Shown one piece after another: positions 1-8,336 of a stretch of DNA of 64,000 nt; within the stretch, counting starts at the first letter, position 1, and every line of letters starts with the position of its first letter. The stretch is taken from assembly GCF_004684095.1 (NCBI RefSeq), contig NZ_SRII01000005.1, positions 372,001 to 436,000 of the forward strand, written 5' to 3'. This DNA is from Hymenobacter sp. UV11 (GTDB lineage Bacteria > Bacteroidota > Bacteroidia > Cytophagales > Hymenobacteraceae). The notes under the pieces were generated by a model that saw only the letters and a list, made by a program, of their open reading frames with translations, was not told where the DNA came from and searched no databases. Position numbers and translations under genes: made by a program.

Positions 1-352
1 CGGCCAGCACCTGGCCGGTGGGGTTCACCAGCGATACCGTGACGCTGTTGGCGTAGCTGGCATACAGGCCCATAATGGGGATATCATGCACCGTGCCCTC
101 GTCGTTGAACTGCTGCGTGAGGTCGGAGGCCGTGCCGTGGCGGCCGTGCACTACCAGGCGCAGCCGGCCACTCTGGGGCGAGTTGAGCGTGAGACGCGCC
201 GTGAGCGGCGCGTAGCCCGAAGGGTTGAGCGTGAGGGCTCCCGACCCGAAGGTGAGGCGCAGGGGGATGGTAGGGCCCGGCGTAAGGTCGGCGTCTTTCC
301 GGCAGCTGGCGAGCAGGCATAAGCCCAACGCTAGCACACATGTAAATTTCAT
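1..352 (-). CDS. Aryl-sulfate sulfotransferase-like lipoprotein (N-terminal part only)
   Basis: Only the first 117 residues lie in the window; the gene runs off the left edge. It opens with a lipoprotein signal peptide whose lipobox LLASC puts the lipidated cysteine at residue 17, so the product should be anchored in a membrane facing the periplasm. Residues 40-117 form a beta-rich stretch with GRHG and HDIPIMGLY (89-97), which resembles the N-terminal domain of arylsulfotransferases (ASST), where a GLY..Y.N pattern is common. The catalytic propeller is not visible, so the enzymatic assignment is an inference. The start is the ATG that gives the intact signal peptide; a shifted frame in the same region is a shadow. 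Confidence 0.6.
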   Translation of the reverse strand, partial: MKFTCVLALGLCLLASCRKDADLTPGPTIPLRLTFGSGALTLNPSGYAPLTARLTLNSPQSGRLRLVVHGRHGTASDLTQQFNDEGTVHDIPIMGLYASYANSVTVSLVNPTGQVLA

Positions 353-431
353 GAAAACAACAGATTAGGTTATTGGTAGTTTATCAGATTTAAAACTAGC
401 CTGACAGTTTAATCCGGCCAAATACCCCAAC

Positions 432-462
432 AAAAAGCCCTGGTCGCGGGGCGACCAGGGCT
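432..462 (-). terminator. Intrinsic terminator of the DUF4197 gene
   Basis: Read on the minus strand this is a 12-bp perfect stem (AGCCCTGGTCGC with a 3-base loop) followed by five T. It lies about 65 bases after the stop of the DUF4197 gene. Confidence 0.8.
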
Positions 463-527
463 GAACTATTATCGACGGGTAGCGCGCTCACCTCGACCAA
501 CTAAGGGCCAGGCTCGGCTCCGGAAAA

Positions 528-1343
528 TTATTTGGCGCCAAACACGCGCTTGAGCAGCGCCGTGGACTGCGCGGCCGGATTCTGGCGGATTTTGGCCTCC
601 TGCTGGGCCAGCAATACGAACAAGCCATCGACGGTTTGGGCCGTTACGTAGTCGGTGAGGTTGTTTTTGGCGGGCGTCATAAGCGGAATCTTGTTGTAGC
701 GCTCGATGAGCTTGGCGTAGGCCGCGTTGGCGCCCACCTGGTCGAGGCTCTGCACGATGCTGGGGCGCAGGGCGGCGTTGAGGGCAGCCTCCGAGTTTTT
801 GCGTAGTAGCACGGTGGCGGCGTCCTTGCTGCCGCTGGTCACGAGCGAGAGCGCATCGCTCAGCGAGAGATTTTGCAACGCATTGAGGAAGATATCCTTG
901 GCGGCGGGCGCGGCGGCCTCGGCGGCGCGGTTCATGAGGTTGGTGGCCTGCTCCACGGCCTGCTTACCCACGGGGCCGGGCAGCACGTTGAGGGTAGTAG
1001 CCACGAGCTGCGCATCGGGCGGGAAGGGAATGCGGATGTCGTCGTTCAGGTTGAAGCCGTCGGGCTCCGAGGCAAAGGCCACGGCCTTGGTGATGCCTGT
1101 GGTGAGCGCCTCGCGCAGGCCGCTGCTCGCCTCGGCCTCGGTGAGGGGCGCTACCGGCGCGGGGGCGGGGGTAGGCGCGGCGGCCGGGGCTTTGGCGACC
1201 GTGGTAGTGGTTTTTTTGGTGGTGGTGGCCTTCACCGGAGCTTTTTTGACGACGGTAGTTTTCTTGGTAGCCGTCGTTTTCTTGGTTTGGGCAAGGGCAG
1301 GCGCGGCGCTAAGCAAGGCCAACGCCAGGAGTAGATTTTTCAT
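528..1343 (-). CDS. DUF4197 domain-containing exported protein
   Basis: A 271-residue protein. Residues 1-19 are a signal peptide ending ALAQ. A low-complexity linker follows (KKTT and KAPVKATTTKK repeats, then an AP-rich run to about residue 65). From about residue 68 comes a helical domain with SSGLREALTTGI, FPPDA, a sodium-independent-looking helical repeat, and IPLMTPAKNNLTDYV, all typical of DUF4197. The family has no known biochemical role; it is found in the periplasm of many Gram-negatives. I chose the internal ATG that starts MKNLLLALALL, because the longer reading adds 32 residues without signal-peptide character. The AP-rich linker contains one copy of the CTACCCCC motif. It is divergent from cinA and followed by a clear terminator. 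Confidence 0.88.
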   Translation of the reverse strand: MKNLLLALALLSAAPALAQTKKTTATKKTTVVKKAPVKATTTKKTTTTVAKAPAAAPTPAPAPVAPLTEAEASSGLREALTTGITKAVAFASEPDGFNLNDDIRIPFPPDAQLVATTLNVLPGPVGKQAVEQATNLMNRAAEAAAPAAKDIFLNALQNLSLSDALSLVTSGSKDAATVLLRKNSEAALNAALRPSIVQSLDQVGANAAYAKLIERYNKIPLMTPAKNNLTDYVTAQTVDGLFVLLAQQEAKIRQNPAAQSTALLKRVFGAK

Positions 1344-1456
1344 AAAGTGGTAAAAGAAAAGGCGGGCCTGAAAACCGGACGGCTCGTATAGCTGTCCTGC
1401 AAGCACTGCGGCGCAAAGTTCCCCACAAAACCCTGCCAAACTTCCCTACCCCCTTC

Positions 1457-2722
1457 ATGGACGTTGAAATCATGACCATCGGCGACGAGCTGCTCTACGG
1501 GCAGGTCGTGGATACTAATTCGGCCTTTATGGGCCAGCAGCTGGGCCGCCTGGGCCTGCGCGTGCGCCAGATAACGAGCGTGAGCGACCGCGCCGACGAG
1601 ATTGTAGCCGCCCTCGACCAGGCCCGCCAGCGCGCCACGGTTATCCTGATGACCGGCGGCCTCGGCCCCACCAAAGACGACCTCACCAAGCACGTGCTGG
1701 CCCGCTACTTTGGCCGCGAGCTGGTGCTGCACGAGCCCACGCTACACCACGTAGAAGGCATTTTCAAGCGCTTCAACCGGCCCATGCTCGACGTGAACCG
1801 CCAGCAGGCGCTGGTGCCCGCCGGCACAGAGGTGCTGCACAACGCCGTGGGCACCGCGCCCGGCATGTGGCTGGAGGACGGCGGCACGGTGTTCATCAGC
1901 ATGCCTGGCGTACCCTTCGAGATGAAAAAGCTGATGACCGACGAGGTGCTGCCCAAGCTCCAGGCCAGGTTTCAGCTGGCGCCCATCGAGCACGTGGTCA
2001 TTATGACGGCCGGGCTGGGTGAGTCGTTTCTAGCCGAGAAAATCAAGGACTGGGAAAACGCCCTACCCCCCAACGTGAAGCTGGCCTACCTGCCCAGCCT
2101 GGGCAGCGTGCGCCTGCGCCTCACCGGCACGCCCGACGGCCAGCCCGACCTGCGCCCCCGCATGCTGGCCCTGGTGCCGCTGCTGCGCCAGTACATCGGC
2201 GAGTACATTTTTGCCGAGGAAGACTCGCCGCTCGAAGTAGTGGTGGGCCAGTTGCTGAAGGCCAAAGGCTGGCAACTCGGCACCGCCGAAAGCTGCACCG
2301 GCGGCGCGGTGGCGGCGCGCCTCACCAGCGTGCCGGGCAGTTCGGCCTACTTCCGGGGCAGCGTGGTGGCGTATGATAACGACCTCAAGGAGAGCCTGCT
2401 GGGCGTGAACGCCGAAACCCTGGGCCAGCACGGCGCCGTGAGCGAGCCCACCGTGCGCGAGATGGCCGAGGGCGCCCGCGCCCGCCTGGGCTGCGACGTG
2501 GCCCTAGCTACCAGCGGCATTGCCGGCCCCGGCGGCGGCACGCCGCTCAAGCCGGTGGGCACCATCTGCATCGCCTGCGCTACCCCCGCTGGCACCGTGA
2601 GCCGGCAGATTAACATCGACCGCGGCCGCCAGACCAACATCGAGTACACCACCCAGGCCGTGCTCATTTTGCTGTGGCAGCAGCTGGCCGGGCATAAGGA
2701 GGCCGAGCTACTGAAGGTGTGA
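1457..2722 (+). CDS. cinA: CinA family protein (nicotinamide-nucleotide amidase)
   Basis: 421 residues, the normal length for full CinA. The N-terminal half is the molybdopterin-binding-like domain, with GDELLYGQVVDTNS (9-22) and TGGLGPTKDD (about 66-75). The C-terminal half is the PncC amidase domain, with ESCTGG at about 277-282 and SGIAGPGGGTPLKPVGT. The C-terminal domain deamidates nicotinamide mononucleotide in pyridine-nucleotide salvage; the N-terminal domain of some family members hydrolyses ADP-ribose. The name comes from competence induction in Gram-positives, which should not be assumed here. Both key motifs are intact. The upstream gap of 113 bases is shared with the divergent DUF4197 gene, and a CTACCCCC motif sits just before the start. 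Confidence 0.93.
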   Translation: MDVEIMTIGDELLYGQVVDTNSAFMGQQLGRLGLRVRQITSVSDRADEIVAALDQARQRATVILMTGGLGPTKDDLTKHVLARYFGRELVLHEPTLHHVEGIFKRFNRPMLDVNRQQALVPAGTEVLHNAVGTAPGMWLEDGGTVFISMPGVPFEMKKLMTDEVLPKLQARFQLAPIEHVVIMTAGLGESFLAEKIKDWENALPPNVKLAYLPSLGSVRLRLTGTPDGQPDLRPRMLALVPLLRQYIGEYIFAEEDSPLEVVVGQLLKAKGWQLGTAESCTGGAVAARLTSVPGSSAYFRGSVVAYDNDLKESLLGVNAETLGQHGAVSEPTVREMAEGARARLGCDVALATSGIAGPGGGTPLKPVGTICIACATPAGTVSRQINIDRGRQTNIEYTTQAVLILLWQQLAGHKEAELLKV

Positions 2723-2742
2723 GCTACCTTAATTAGAAGTAG

Positions 2743-2750
2743 TACTTTCG
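2743..2750 (+). promoter_or_regulatory. -7 promoter box, near-leaderless start
   Basis: TACTTTCG differs by one base from the Bacteroidota -7 consensus TAnnTTTG. It ends only four bases before the GTG start at 2755, so transcription would begin at about the start codon. Confidence 0.45.
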
Positions 2751-2754
2751 TTTC

Positions 2755-3297
2755 GTGGATTTTCCTCGTGCCCAAGCTGGCTTTCGGTTGTTTTATCTGC
2801 TGCCCTGCGCCGCTCTGGCGGCGGTTCTGGCCGCTGCTGGGGCGGCCGGCTGGGCAGCGGCCAGCATTGGCTTAGTGGGGGGCTTGCTGCTCAGCTCTGT
2901 TGAGGCCGGGACGGAAATTAGCCCCGACTTGAGCCAGAGCCGGCAATACCTATCCTTACTTCGCTGGCGAGTGGGCCGCTGGCAGTCCCTACCCCCGGTG
3001 GTAGGGGTAACCTTGAAGTATTACTCCACCCTTGAAAAGGGTGATACTGCAAGCACAACTAGCTGGGGAGTGTGGAGTAATCCCCGTAACCGCCACGAGG
3101 AATTGATTGTCATGCTTTCGCTTCAGCAAAGAACGAATGGCTTTATCCTGGCTCATTTCAGTCCCGACGATGTGAACGACGCTATTGACTTTGCGCACGA
3201 TACGGCGGAGCGCTTTCGGGTGCCGGTCAATCAGTACCTGCCGGCCCATTTGTATCAGCCGCTGCCGCCAGCTAGTGGCGGTAAGCAGAACAAGTAA
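2755..3297 (+). CDS. Small membrane-anchored protein of unknown function
   Basis: 180 residues from a GTG codon. Residues 12-50 form two closely spaced hydrophobic segments, a membrane hairpin. Residues 60-180 are soluble and of mixed alpha/beta character, with SLLRWRVGRWQSLPP, an ELIVMLS strand and a helix near 140-155. The arrangement (TM hairpin, then a small cytosolic domain) recalls the PH-like membrane proteins of Bacteroidota, but I recognise no named family. The GTG is chosen because no in-frame ATG precedes the hydrophobic segment and a -7-like box lies immediately upstream. It follows cinA on the same strand by 32 bases but probably has its own promoter. Confidence 0.7.
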   Translation: MDFPRAQAGFRLFYLLPCAALAAVLAAAGAAGWAAASIGLVGGLLLSSVEAGTEISPDLSQSRQYLSLLRWRVGRWQSLPPVVGVTLKYYSTLEKGDTASTTSWGVWSNPRNRHEELIVMLSLQQRTNGFILAHFSPDDVNDAIDFAHDTAERFRVPVNQYLPAHLYQPLPPASGGKQNK

Positions 3298-3337
3298 AGC
3301 TGTCGAAGTTGCGACGATGGTACGGGAGTACCGGTAA

Positions 3338-3359
3338 TAACAAACGTTTGTTAGTTTTG
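3338..3359 (+). promoter_or_regulatory. Operator palindrome overlapping the paaK promoter
   Basis: TAACAAACGTTTGTTA at 3338-3353 is a perfect 16-bp palindrome. Its right end runs into TAGTTTTG (3352-3359), an exact TAnnTTTG -7 box. A nearly identical site precedes paaA (7197-7218). The shared core C(A/T)AACG(G/T)TTGTTAG differs by one base from the PaaR box CNAACGNNCGTTNG that I recall from Burkholderia. Confidence 0.7.
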
Positions 3360-3397
3360 CAGCGTTAGCCGGCTTTCTTCCCACCCTGGCCCACCCC

Positions 3398-4747
3398 ATG
3401 CTCTTCCAACCCGATATTGAGCGGCTGCCCCTACCCCAGTTGCGCGCCCTGCAAAACGCCCGGCTTAAGGAGCAGGTGGCCTACCTGGCGGCACGGGTGC
3501 CGTTCTATCAGCGCAAGTTTGCGGAGGCGGGCATCAACCCGGCCACGTTTCGTGGGCTGGAGGATTTGACCAAGCTGGGCTTTACCAAGAAAGCCGACTT
3601 TCGGGATAATTACCCATTAGGCCTCTTCGCGGTGCCCGAAAACGAGGTGGCGCGGCTGCACTGCTCCAGCGGCACCACGGGCAAGGCCACGGTGGTGGGC
3701 TACACGGCCGGCGACTTGGCCATTTTCTCCGAAGTGGTGGCGCGCTCGCTGGTGGCCGCCGGCTGCCGGCCGGGCATGAAAGTGCAGAATGCCTACGGCT
3801 ACGGCCTCTTCACGGGCGGGCTGGGCCTGCACTACGGCGCCGAGCGGCTGGGCCTCACGGTCATCCCGGTATCGGGGGGTAGCACCGACCGGCAGCTGCA
3901 ATTGCTGCAGGATTTTCGGCCCGAAATTCTGTGCGCTACCCCCTCCTATGCCCAGGTGCTGGCCGAGGAGTTGCACCGACGCGGCATCGCCCCCGAGGCC
4001 ATCAACCTCAAGCTGGCCGTGCTGGGTGCCGAGCCCTGGAGCGAGGCCCTGCGCACGCAAGTGCAAGATGGCCTGCACGTAGCGGCCACCAATATCTATG
4101 GCCTGAGCGAGATTCTTGGCCCCGGCATCTCGCAGGAAGACGTGGACGAGCGCGGCACCGGCAGCTACATCTGGGAGGACCACTTTTACCCCGAAATCGT
4201 GGACAAAGATACCGGCGAGCCGGTGCCCGAAGGTCAACCGGGCGTATTGATTTTCACCACGTTGACCAAAAAAGCCCTACCCATTCTGCGCTACTGGACG
4301 GGCGATATTACCCACCTCACCTACGACCACTCGGTGAAGCGCACCCACGTGAAAATGGGCCCAATTCGGGGCCGGGCCGACGATATGCTCATCATTCGGG
4401 GCGTCAATTTCTTCCCTACGCAGGTCGAGGATATTATCAGCCAGCTGCCGCACGCCAGCCCGCACTACCAGGTGGTGGTGACGCGCCAGGGCAGCCTCGA
4501 CGAGGTGGCGGTGCACGTGGAAGTGGCCGAGCCGCTGCTGCGCGCGCTGGGCCTGGCCGCTACCCCCCTCACCGCCACGCACGTGCAGCAGCACGACGCC
4601 CTGCGCGCGCTGCAAGGCACCTTTGCCAAAAAAATCAAGGATAATATCGGCCTTAGTATGCGGGTCTTTTTGCTGGGCAGCGGGCAGCTGCCGCGCAGCG
4701 AAGGCGGCAAGCTGAGCCGGGTGCTGGACCGGCGGGCGGAGAGGTAG
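3398..4747 (+). CDS. paaK: Phenylacetate-CoA ligase
   Basis: 449 residues, close to the usual 430-450. It activates phenylacetate to phenylacetyl-CoA with ATP, the entry step of the aerobic hybrid pathway. The AMP-forming signature SSGTTGKATVVGYT begins at residue 90, YGLSE lies near 233, and YWTGD carries the ribose-binding Asp near 299. The C-terminal lid domain has RGRADDMLIIRGVNFFP (about 322-340), and SEGGKLSR near 440 provides the expected lysine. An operator-like palindrome and a -7 box lie 40-60 bases upstream, so control separate from but coordinate with paaA is likely. It is the first gene of the paa cluster. Confidence 0.96.
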   Translation: MLFQPDIERLPLPQLRALQNARLKEQVAYLAARVPFYQRKFAEAGINPATFRGLEDLTKLGFTKKADFRDNYPLGLFAVPENEVARLHCSSGTTGKATVVGYTAGDLAIFSEVVARSLVAAGCRPGMKVQNAYGYGLFTGGLGLHYGAERLGLTVIPVSGGSTDRQLQLLQDFRPEILCATPSYAQVLAEELHRRGIAPEAINLKLAVLGAEPWSEALRTQVQDGLHVAATNIYGLSEILGPGISQEDVDERGTGSYIWEDHFYPEIVDKDTGEPVPEGQPGVLIFTTLTKKALPILRYWTGDITHLTYDHSVKRTHVKMGPIRGRADDMLIIRGVNFFPTQVEDIISQLPHASPHYQVVVTRQGSLDEVAVHVEVAEPLLRALGLAATPLTATHVQQHDALRALQGTFAKKIKDNIGLSMRVFLLGSGQLPRSEGGKLSRVLDRRAER

Positions 4748-4751
4748 CCGT

Positions 4752-4835
4752 AGTAGCGCGAACTTTGTAGTTCGCGGCCCAGAACGATAATCGTTACGAT
4801 GGCGCGGGGACGCGAACTACAAAGTTCGCGCTACT
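4752..4835. repeat. Intergenic palindromic element, family C, copy 1
   Basis: The two ends are inverted copies of AGTAGCGCGAACTTTGTAG continuing TTCGCG, and each arm is itself a small hairpin (GCGAAC-TTTGTA-GTTCGC). The unpaired core reads roughly CCCAGAACGA..AATCGTT..ATGGCGCGGGGA. The same element lies at 16913-16996 with the core inverted. It starts five bases after the paaK stop. Confidence 0.9.
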
Positions 4836-4866
4836 GCCAAGCCTTCATGCTAGTAAAACTCCCTAA

Positions 4867-5946
4867 ATGAGCCGCTTCCATCCGTTAAAAATCAAGAGTA
4901 TCACCCGCGAAACGCCCGACTGCGTGTCGCTGTCCTTCGAAGTGCCAGCCGAGCTGCGCGAGACTTTTCGCTACCAGCCGGGGCAGTACCTGACCTTGCG
5001 CCGTGAGCACGCTGGCGAGGAGCTGCGCCGCAGCTACTCGCTGTGCAGCAGTCCGTTGGACGACGAGTGGCGCGTGGCCATCAAGCAGGTGCCGGGCGGG
5101 CGCTTCTCGACGCTGGCCGTGGCCGATGGCCTGCGCCCCGGCGACGTGCTCGACGTGCTGCCGCCGCAGGGCCGCTTCACGCCCAGCCTGCACCCGGCCC
5201 AGGTGCGGCGCTACGGGCTGTTTGCGGCGGGCAGCGGCATTACGCCCATCCTCAGCATTGCCCGCACGGTGCTGCTGACCGAGCCGGGCAGCCACGTGTA
5301 TCTGGTGTACGGCAACCGAGGGCGCAACTCCATTATTTTCAAGGAACAGATTGAGGGCCTGAAGAATACCTTTATGGGACGGCTGAGCGTGTACCACGTA
5401 CTGAGCCGCGAGCAGGGCGACAGCGACCTGTTTTACGGCCGCCTCGACCAGGCTAAAACTGCCCAACTGCTGCGCCAGCTCATCCCGGCCGAGCGGCTCG
5501 ACGAGTCGTTTATCTGCGGGCCTGAGGAGATGATACACGGCGTGCGCCAGGCCCTGGCCGAGGCCGGCGTAGCGCCCGGGAAGATTCACTTTGAGCTGTT
5601 TGCTTCGGCCGGCGGCGCGGCCCAAAAGGCGGCCCCTACCCCCCGCCCGGCGGGCGAAGACGACCAGAAGAGCCAGGTAACGCTGCGCCTCGACGGCCGC
5701 GCCTACCCCCTGCCCATGTCGTACTACGGCGATACGGTGCTCGACGCGGCCCTGGCCGCCGGCCTCGACGCGCCCTACTCGTGCAAAAACGGCATGTGCA
5801 GCACCTGCCTAGCCCGCGTGACCAGCGGTACGGCGGCTATGGACGTCAACTATTCGCTCTCGGAGGATGAGGTAGCCAGGGGCTACGTACTTACCTGCCA
5901 GGCCCGGCCCACCACGCCAGAGGTGACGATTGATTTCGACGCTTAG
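4867..5946 (+). CDS. paaE: Phenylacetyl-CoA epoxidase reductase subunit
   Basis: 359 residues with the class IA reductase layout. The FAD domain carries RRSYSLCSS (54-62), the NAD(P)H domain carries GSGITPILSI (about 122-131), and the C-terminal plant-type [2Fe-2S] ferredoxin domain carries YSCKNGMCSTC (303-313), with the fourth cysteine in LTCQA near 343. It passes electrons from NADPH to the di-iron centre of PaaA. In E. coli paaE directly follows paaD; here it is upstream of the other subunit genes and separated from them by an AI-2E family gene. About 25 extra linker residues rich in A, P and G precede the ferredoxin domain, and they contain a CTACCCCC motif. Confidence 0.96.
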   Translation: MSRFHPLKIKSITRETPDCVSLSFEVPAELRETFRYQPGQYLTLRREHAGEELRRSYSLCSSPLDDEWRVAIKQVPGGRFSTLAVADGLRPGDVLDVLPPQGRFTPSLHPAQVRRYGLFAAGSGITPILSIARTVLLTEPGSHVYLVYGNRGRNSIIFKEQIEGLKNTFMGRLSVYHVLSREQGDSDLFYGRLDQAKTAQLLRQLIPAERLDESFICGPEEMIHGVRQALAEAGVAPGKIHFELFASAGGAAQKAAPTPRPAGEDDQKSQVTLRLDGRAYPLPMSYYGDTVLDAALAAGLDAPYSCKNGMCSTCLARVTSGTAAMDVNYSLSEDEVARGYVLTCQARPTTPEVTIDFDA

Positions 5947-6045
5947 GTACCCTCCTTGGCCTTTTTTATCGACCAAAAAGGCGTTGGGGCCGTATGGGTT
6001 TACCGCTGAGATAACAGCTCGGCGCCACGTTTTTCTACCTGCTTT

Positions 6046-7104
6046 ATGGAACCGTCCCCTACCCCCTCGCTAACGGCCTACGTGCACCGGGTGCTCATTG
6101 CGGTGGGCCTCACGCTGCTGCTGCTGGCCCTCACGGGTTTGCTGGGGCTGGCGTTTGGGGTGTTTTTGCGCCTGCTGGCGGCGCTGCTCATTGCCCTACC
6201 CCTGCGGGCGGGGGCCGAGTGGCTGCACCGCCGCACGGGCCTGCCCACGGGCCTGGCGCTGGCCCTGCTGGCGCTGGTGGTGCTGGGGCTGCTCGGGGGC
6301 ATGGGCTGGCTGTTTTCGGCTACCTTGAGCGAGCAGTTGAGCGGCTTGCAGCAGCAGCTGCCGCAGGCCCTGCGCAACGTGCAGGACCGCGTGAGCAACA
6401 CCAATTGGGGGCAGTGGCTGACCGGCGAAAACTTCGATTTGCGCAAGCTTACCGGTGGCACGTCGGAGTGGCTGGGCCGGGCCACGGGCATTTTCTCGAC
6501 TACGTTTAGCATTTTGGCCGATGGCTACGTGATTATTTTCCTGGCGGTGTTTCTGGTCATTCAGCCCAAAACCTACCGCGCGGGCCTGGTGATGCTGGTG
6601 CCCAAGGCCGGCCGCGCCCGCGCCCACGAGGTGTGCGACAAGCTCAGCGATACGTTGGTAAAATGGGTGCTGGGCCGGCTGGTGTCGATGGCCGTGGTGG
6701 GGGTAGTTACGGTGGTGGGCCTGCGGTTTTTGAGCATGCCGCTGGCGGGAGTGCTGGGGCTGTTTGCCGGCCTGGTCACGTTTATTCCCAACATCGGGCC
6801 GGTGGTGTCGATGGTGCCAGCGCTGCTGCTGGCCTTCTTTAATGGCGGTCCGCACATGGCCCTATATGTGCTGCTGCTGTACCTGGGCGCCCAAACGCTG
6901 GAGAGCGCGGCCGTATCGCCGGTAGTGCAGCAGCGGCTGATTTCGCTGCCGCCCGCGCTCATTCTGGTGGGGCAGCTCATCATTGGCTCGTTTACGGGCC
7001 TGCTGGGCCTCACGCTGGCCACGCCCATTATCGCCATTATTACGGTGCTTGTGAAGATGCTGTATATACAGGACGTGCTGGGCGACGAGGATGCCAAAGT
7101 GTAA
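6046..7104 (+). CDS. AI-2E family transporter
   Basis: 352 residues with about seven to eight predicted membrane segments: a pair at 15-55, one near 68-90, then a hydrophilic region at 100-145, and the conserved C-terminal block including GLFAGLVTFIPNIGPVVSMVPALLLA split over two helices, and GLLGLTLATPIIAIITVLVK. This is the UPF0118/AI-2E exporter fold. Substrates differ among members (autoinducer, sodium or unknown), so no substrate is claimed. Its place between paaE and paaA is unusual and may be chance or may point to export of a pathway intermediate. The stop codon is supplied by the palindromic element that follows. Confidence 0.88.
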   Translation: MEPSPTPSLTAYVHRVLIAVGLTLLLLALTGLLGLAFGVFLRLLAALLIALPLRAGAEWLHRRTGLPTGLALALLALVVLGLLGGMGWLFSATLSEQLSGLQQQLPQALRNVQDRVSNTNWGQWLTGENFDLRKLTGGTSEWLGRATGIFSTTFSILADGYVIIFLAVFLVIQPKTYRAGLVMLVPKAGRARAHEVCDKLSDTLVKWVLGRLVSMAVVGVVTVVGLRFLSMPLAGVLGLFAGLVTFIPNIGPVVSMVPALLLAFFNGGPHMALYVLLLYLGAQTLESAAVSPVVQQRLISLPPALILVGQLIIGSFTGLLGLTLATPIIAIITVLVKMLYIQDVLGDEDAKV

Positions 7105-7173
7105 AACGGCGTGGCACTCCGTTTGGCGCTGGCGCAAGTCGTTCAACGCCAAACGGAGTGCCACTCCGTTTTA
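7102..7173. repeat. Intergenic palindromic element, family E, copy 1
   Basis: The inverted arms read TAAAACGGCGTGGCACTCCG and, on the other strand, TAAAACGGAGTGGCACTCCG, each also internally palindromic. The first TAA is the stop codon of the AI-2E gene. A second copy lies at 23399-23468 and likewise supplies a TAA stop. Confidence 0.9.
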
Positions 7174-7196
7174 CAGCCGTTTTTTCTTATCTTTGA

Positions 7197-7218
7197 AAAA
7201 CTAACGGTTGTTAGTTTT
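7197..7218 (+). promoter_or_regulatory. Operator palindrome at the paaA promoter
   Basis: Nine-base arms AAAACTAAC and GTTAGTTTT flank GGTT. TAGTTTTC in the right arm is a near match to the -7 box, and a TTTG lies at 7192-7195 upstream. Sixteen of 18 bases match the site before paaK (3338-3359), so both are probably bound by one regulator of the PaaR/TetR type. Confidence 0.65.
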
Positions 7219-7230
7219 CGTTGTGCAGTT

Positions 7231-8193
7231 ATGGAAACCCCCACCCTAGCCCCTACCCCCGAAGAGCAGTTTCAGGCCCGCATCGATGCCGACGTGCGCA
7301 TCGAGCCCAAGGACTGGATGCCCGACGCGTACCGCAAGACGCTGATTCGGCAGATTTCGCAGCACGCGCACTCCGAGCTGGTGGGGATGCTGCCCGAGGG
7401 CAACTGGATAACGCGGGCGCCTTCGCTGCGGCGCAAGTCCATTTTGCTGGCCAAGGTGCAGGACGAGGCGGGCCATGGCCTCTACCTCTACAGCGCCGCC
7501 GAAACGCTGGGCACCACCCGCGACCAGATGCTGGCCGACCTGCACAGCGGCAAGGCCAAGTACAGCAGTATTTTCAACTACCCCACCCTGAGCTGGGCCG
7601 ACATGGGCTGCGTGGGCTGGCTCGTGGATGGCGCCGCCATCCTCAACCAGGTGCCGCTGTGCCGCACCAGCTACGGCCCCTACGCCCGCGCCATGGTGCG
7701 TGTGTGCAAGGAGGAAAGCTTTCACCAGCGCCAGGGCTTTGAGGTGATGCAGACGCTGTGCGAGGGCTCGGCCGTGCAGAAGGAAATGGCCCAGGAATCG
7801 CTCAACCGCTGGTGGTGGCCCACGCTGATGATGTTTGGCCCGGCCGACGACGCGTCGCCCAACACCGAGCAGAGCATGAAGTGGCGCATCAAGCGCTTCA
7901 CCAACGACGAGCTGCGCCAGAAATTCGTGGATATGATGGTGCCCCAGGCCGAGTTTCTGGGCCTGACTGTGCCCGATGAGAAGCTGAAATGGAACGAGGC
8001 CCGCCAGGCCTACGACTTCGGCGAAGTAAACTGGGACGAGTTCTGGAGCGTGGTGAAAGGCAACGGTATGTGCAACCACGAGCGGCTGCAAGCCCGCGTG
8101 CAGGCCCACGAGGAAGGCGCCTGGGTGCGCGAGGCCGCGCTGGCCCACGCGGAAAAGCGCCAGGCACGGGAGGCGGTAGCGGTAGCGGCGTAG
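7231..8193 (+). CDS. paaA: Phenylacetyl-CoA 1,2-epoxidase catalytic subunit
   Basis: 320 residues. This is the di-iron oxygenase subunit that makes ring-1,2-epoxyphenylacetyl-CoA with PaaB, PaaC and PaaE. Two carboxylate/histidine motifs are visible: VQDEAGH with E79 and H82, and KEESFH with E162 and H165, as in PaaA proteins. A longer reading upstream would start inside the palindromic repeat and the operator, so I took METPTLAP as the start; it lies 13 bases after the operator. The first 15 residues are proline-rich and carry a CTACCCCC motif. It heads the run paaA-paaB-paaC-paaD-paaG-paaH-paaI-paaJ. Confidence 0.97.
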   Translation: METPTLAPTPEEQFQARIDADVRIEPKDWMPDAYRKTLIRQISQHAHSELVGMLPEGNWITRAPSLRRKSILLAKVQDEAGHGLYLYSAAETLGTTRDQMLADLHSGKAKYSSIFNYPTLSWADMGCVGWLVDGAAILNQVPLCRTSYGPYARAMVRVCKEESFHQRQGFEVMQTLCEGSAVQKEMAQESLNRWWWPTLMMFGPADDASPNTEQSMKWRIKRFTNDELRQKFVDMMVPQAEFLGLTVPDEKLKWNEARQAYDFGEVNWDEFWSVVKGNGMCNHERLQARVQAHEEGAWVREAALAHAEKRQAREAVAVAA

Positions 8194-8210
8194 GCAGACA
8201 AAAAATCTTC

Positions 8211-8323
8211 TGTCATTGCGAGCCTGCGAAGCAATCTTTCCTTGTCACCCGCACCATTGGGGTTACCAATCCTAGCGTAAAGGAAAGATTGCCGCGCTCC
8301 ACTTCGTTGCGCTCGCAATGACA
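8211..8323. repeat. Intergenic palindromic element, family B, copy 1 (hybrid arms)
   Basis: The outer ends are TGTCATTGCGAGC and its complement. The left arm continues CTGCGAAGCAATCTTTCC; the right arm, read from its own end, continues GCAACGAAGTGGAGCGCGGC and then AATCTTTCC. The two arms thus belong to different subtypes. It fills the gap between paaA and paaB. Confidence 0.9.
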
Positions 8324-8336
8324 AATTAAAATAGAA

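Noticed and set aside
8211..8323. Palindromic elements considered as insertion sequences
   Set aside because: All are below 190 bases and encode no transposase; no target-site duplications could be seen by eye.
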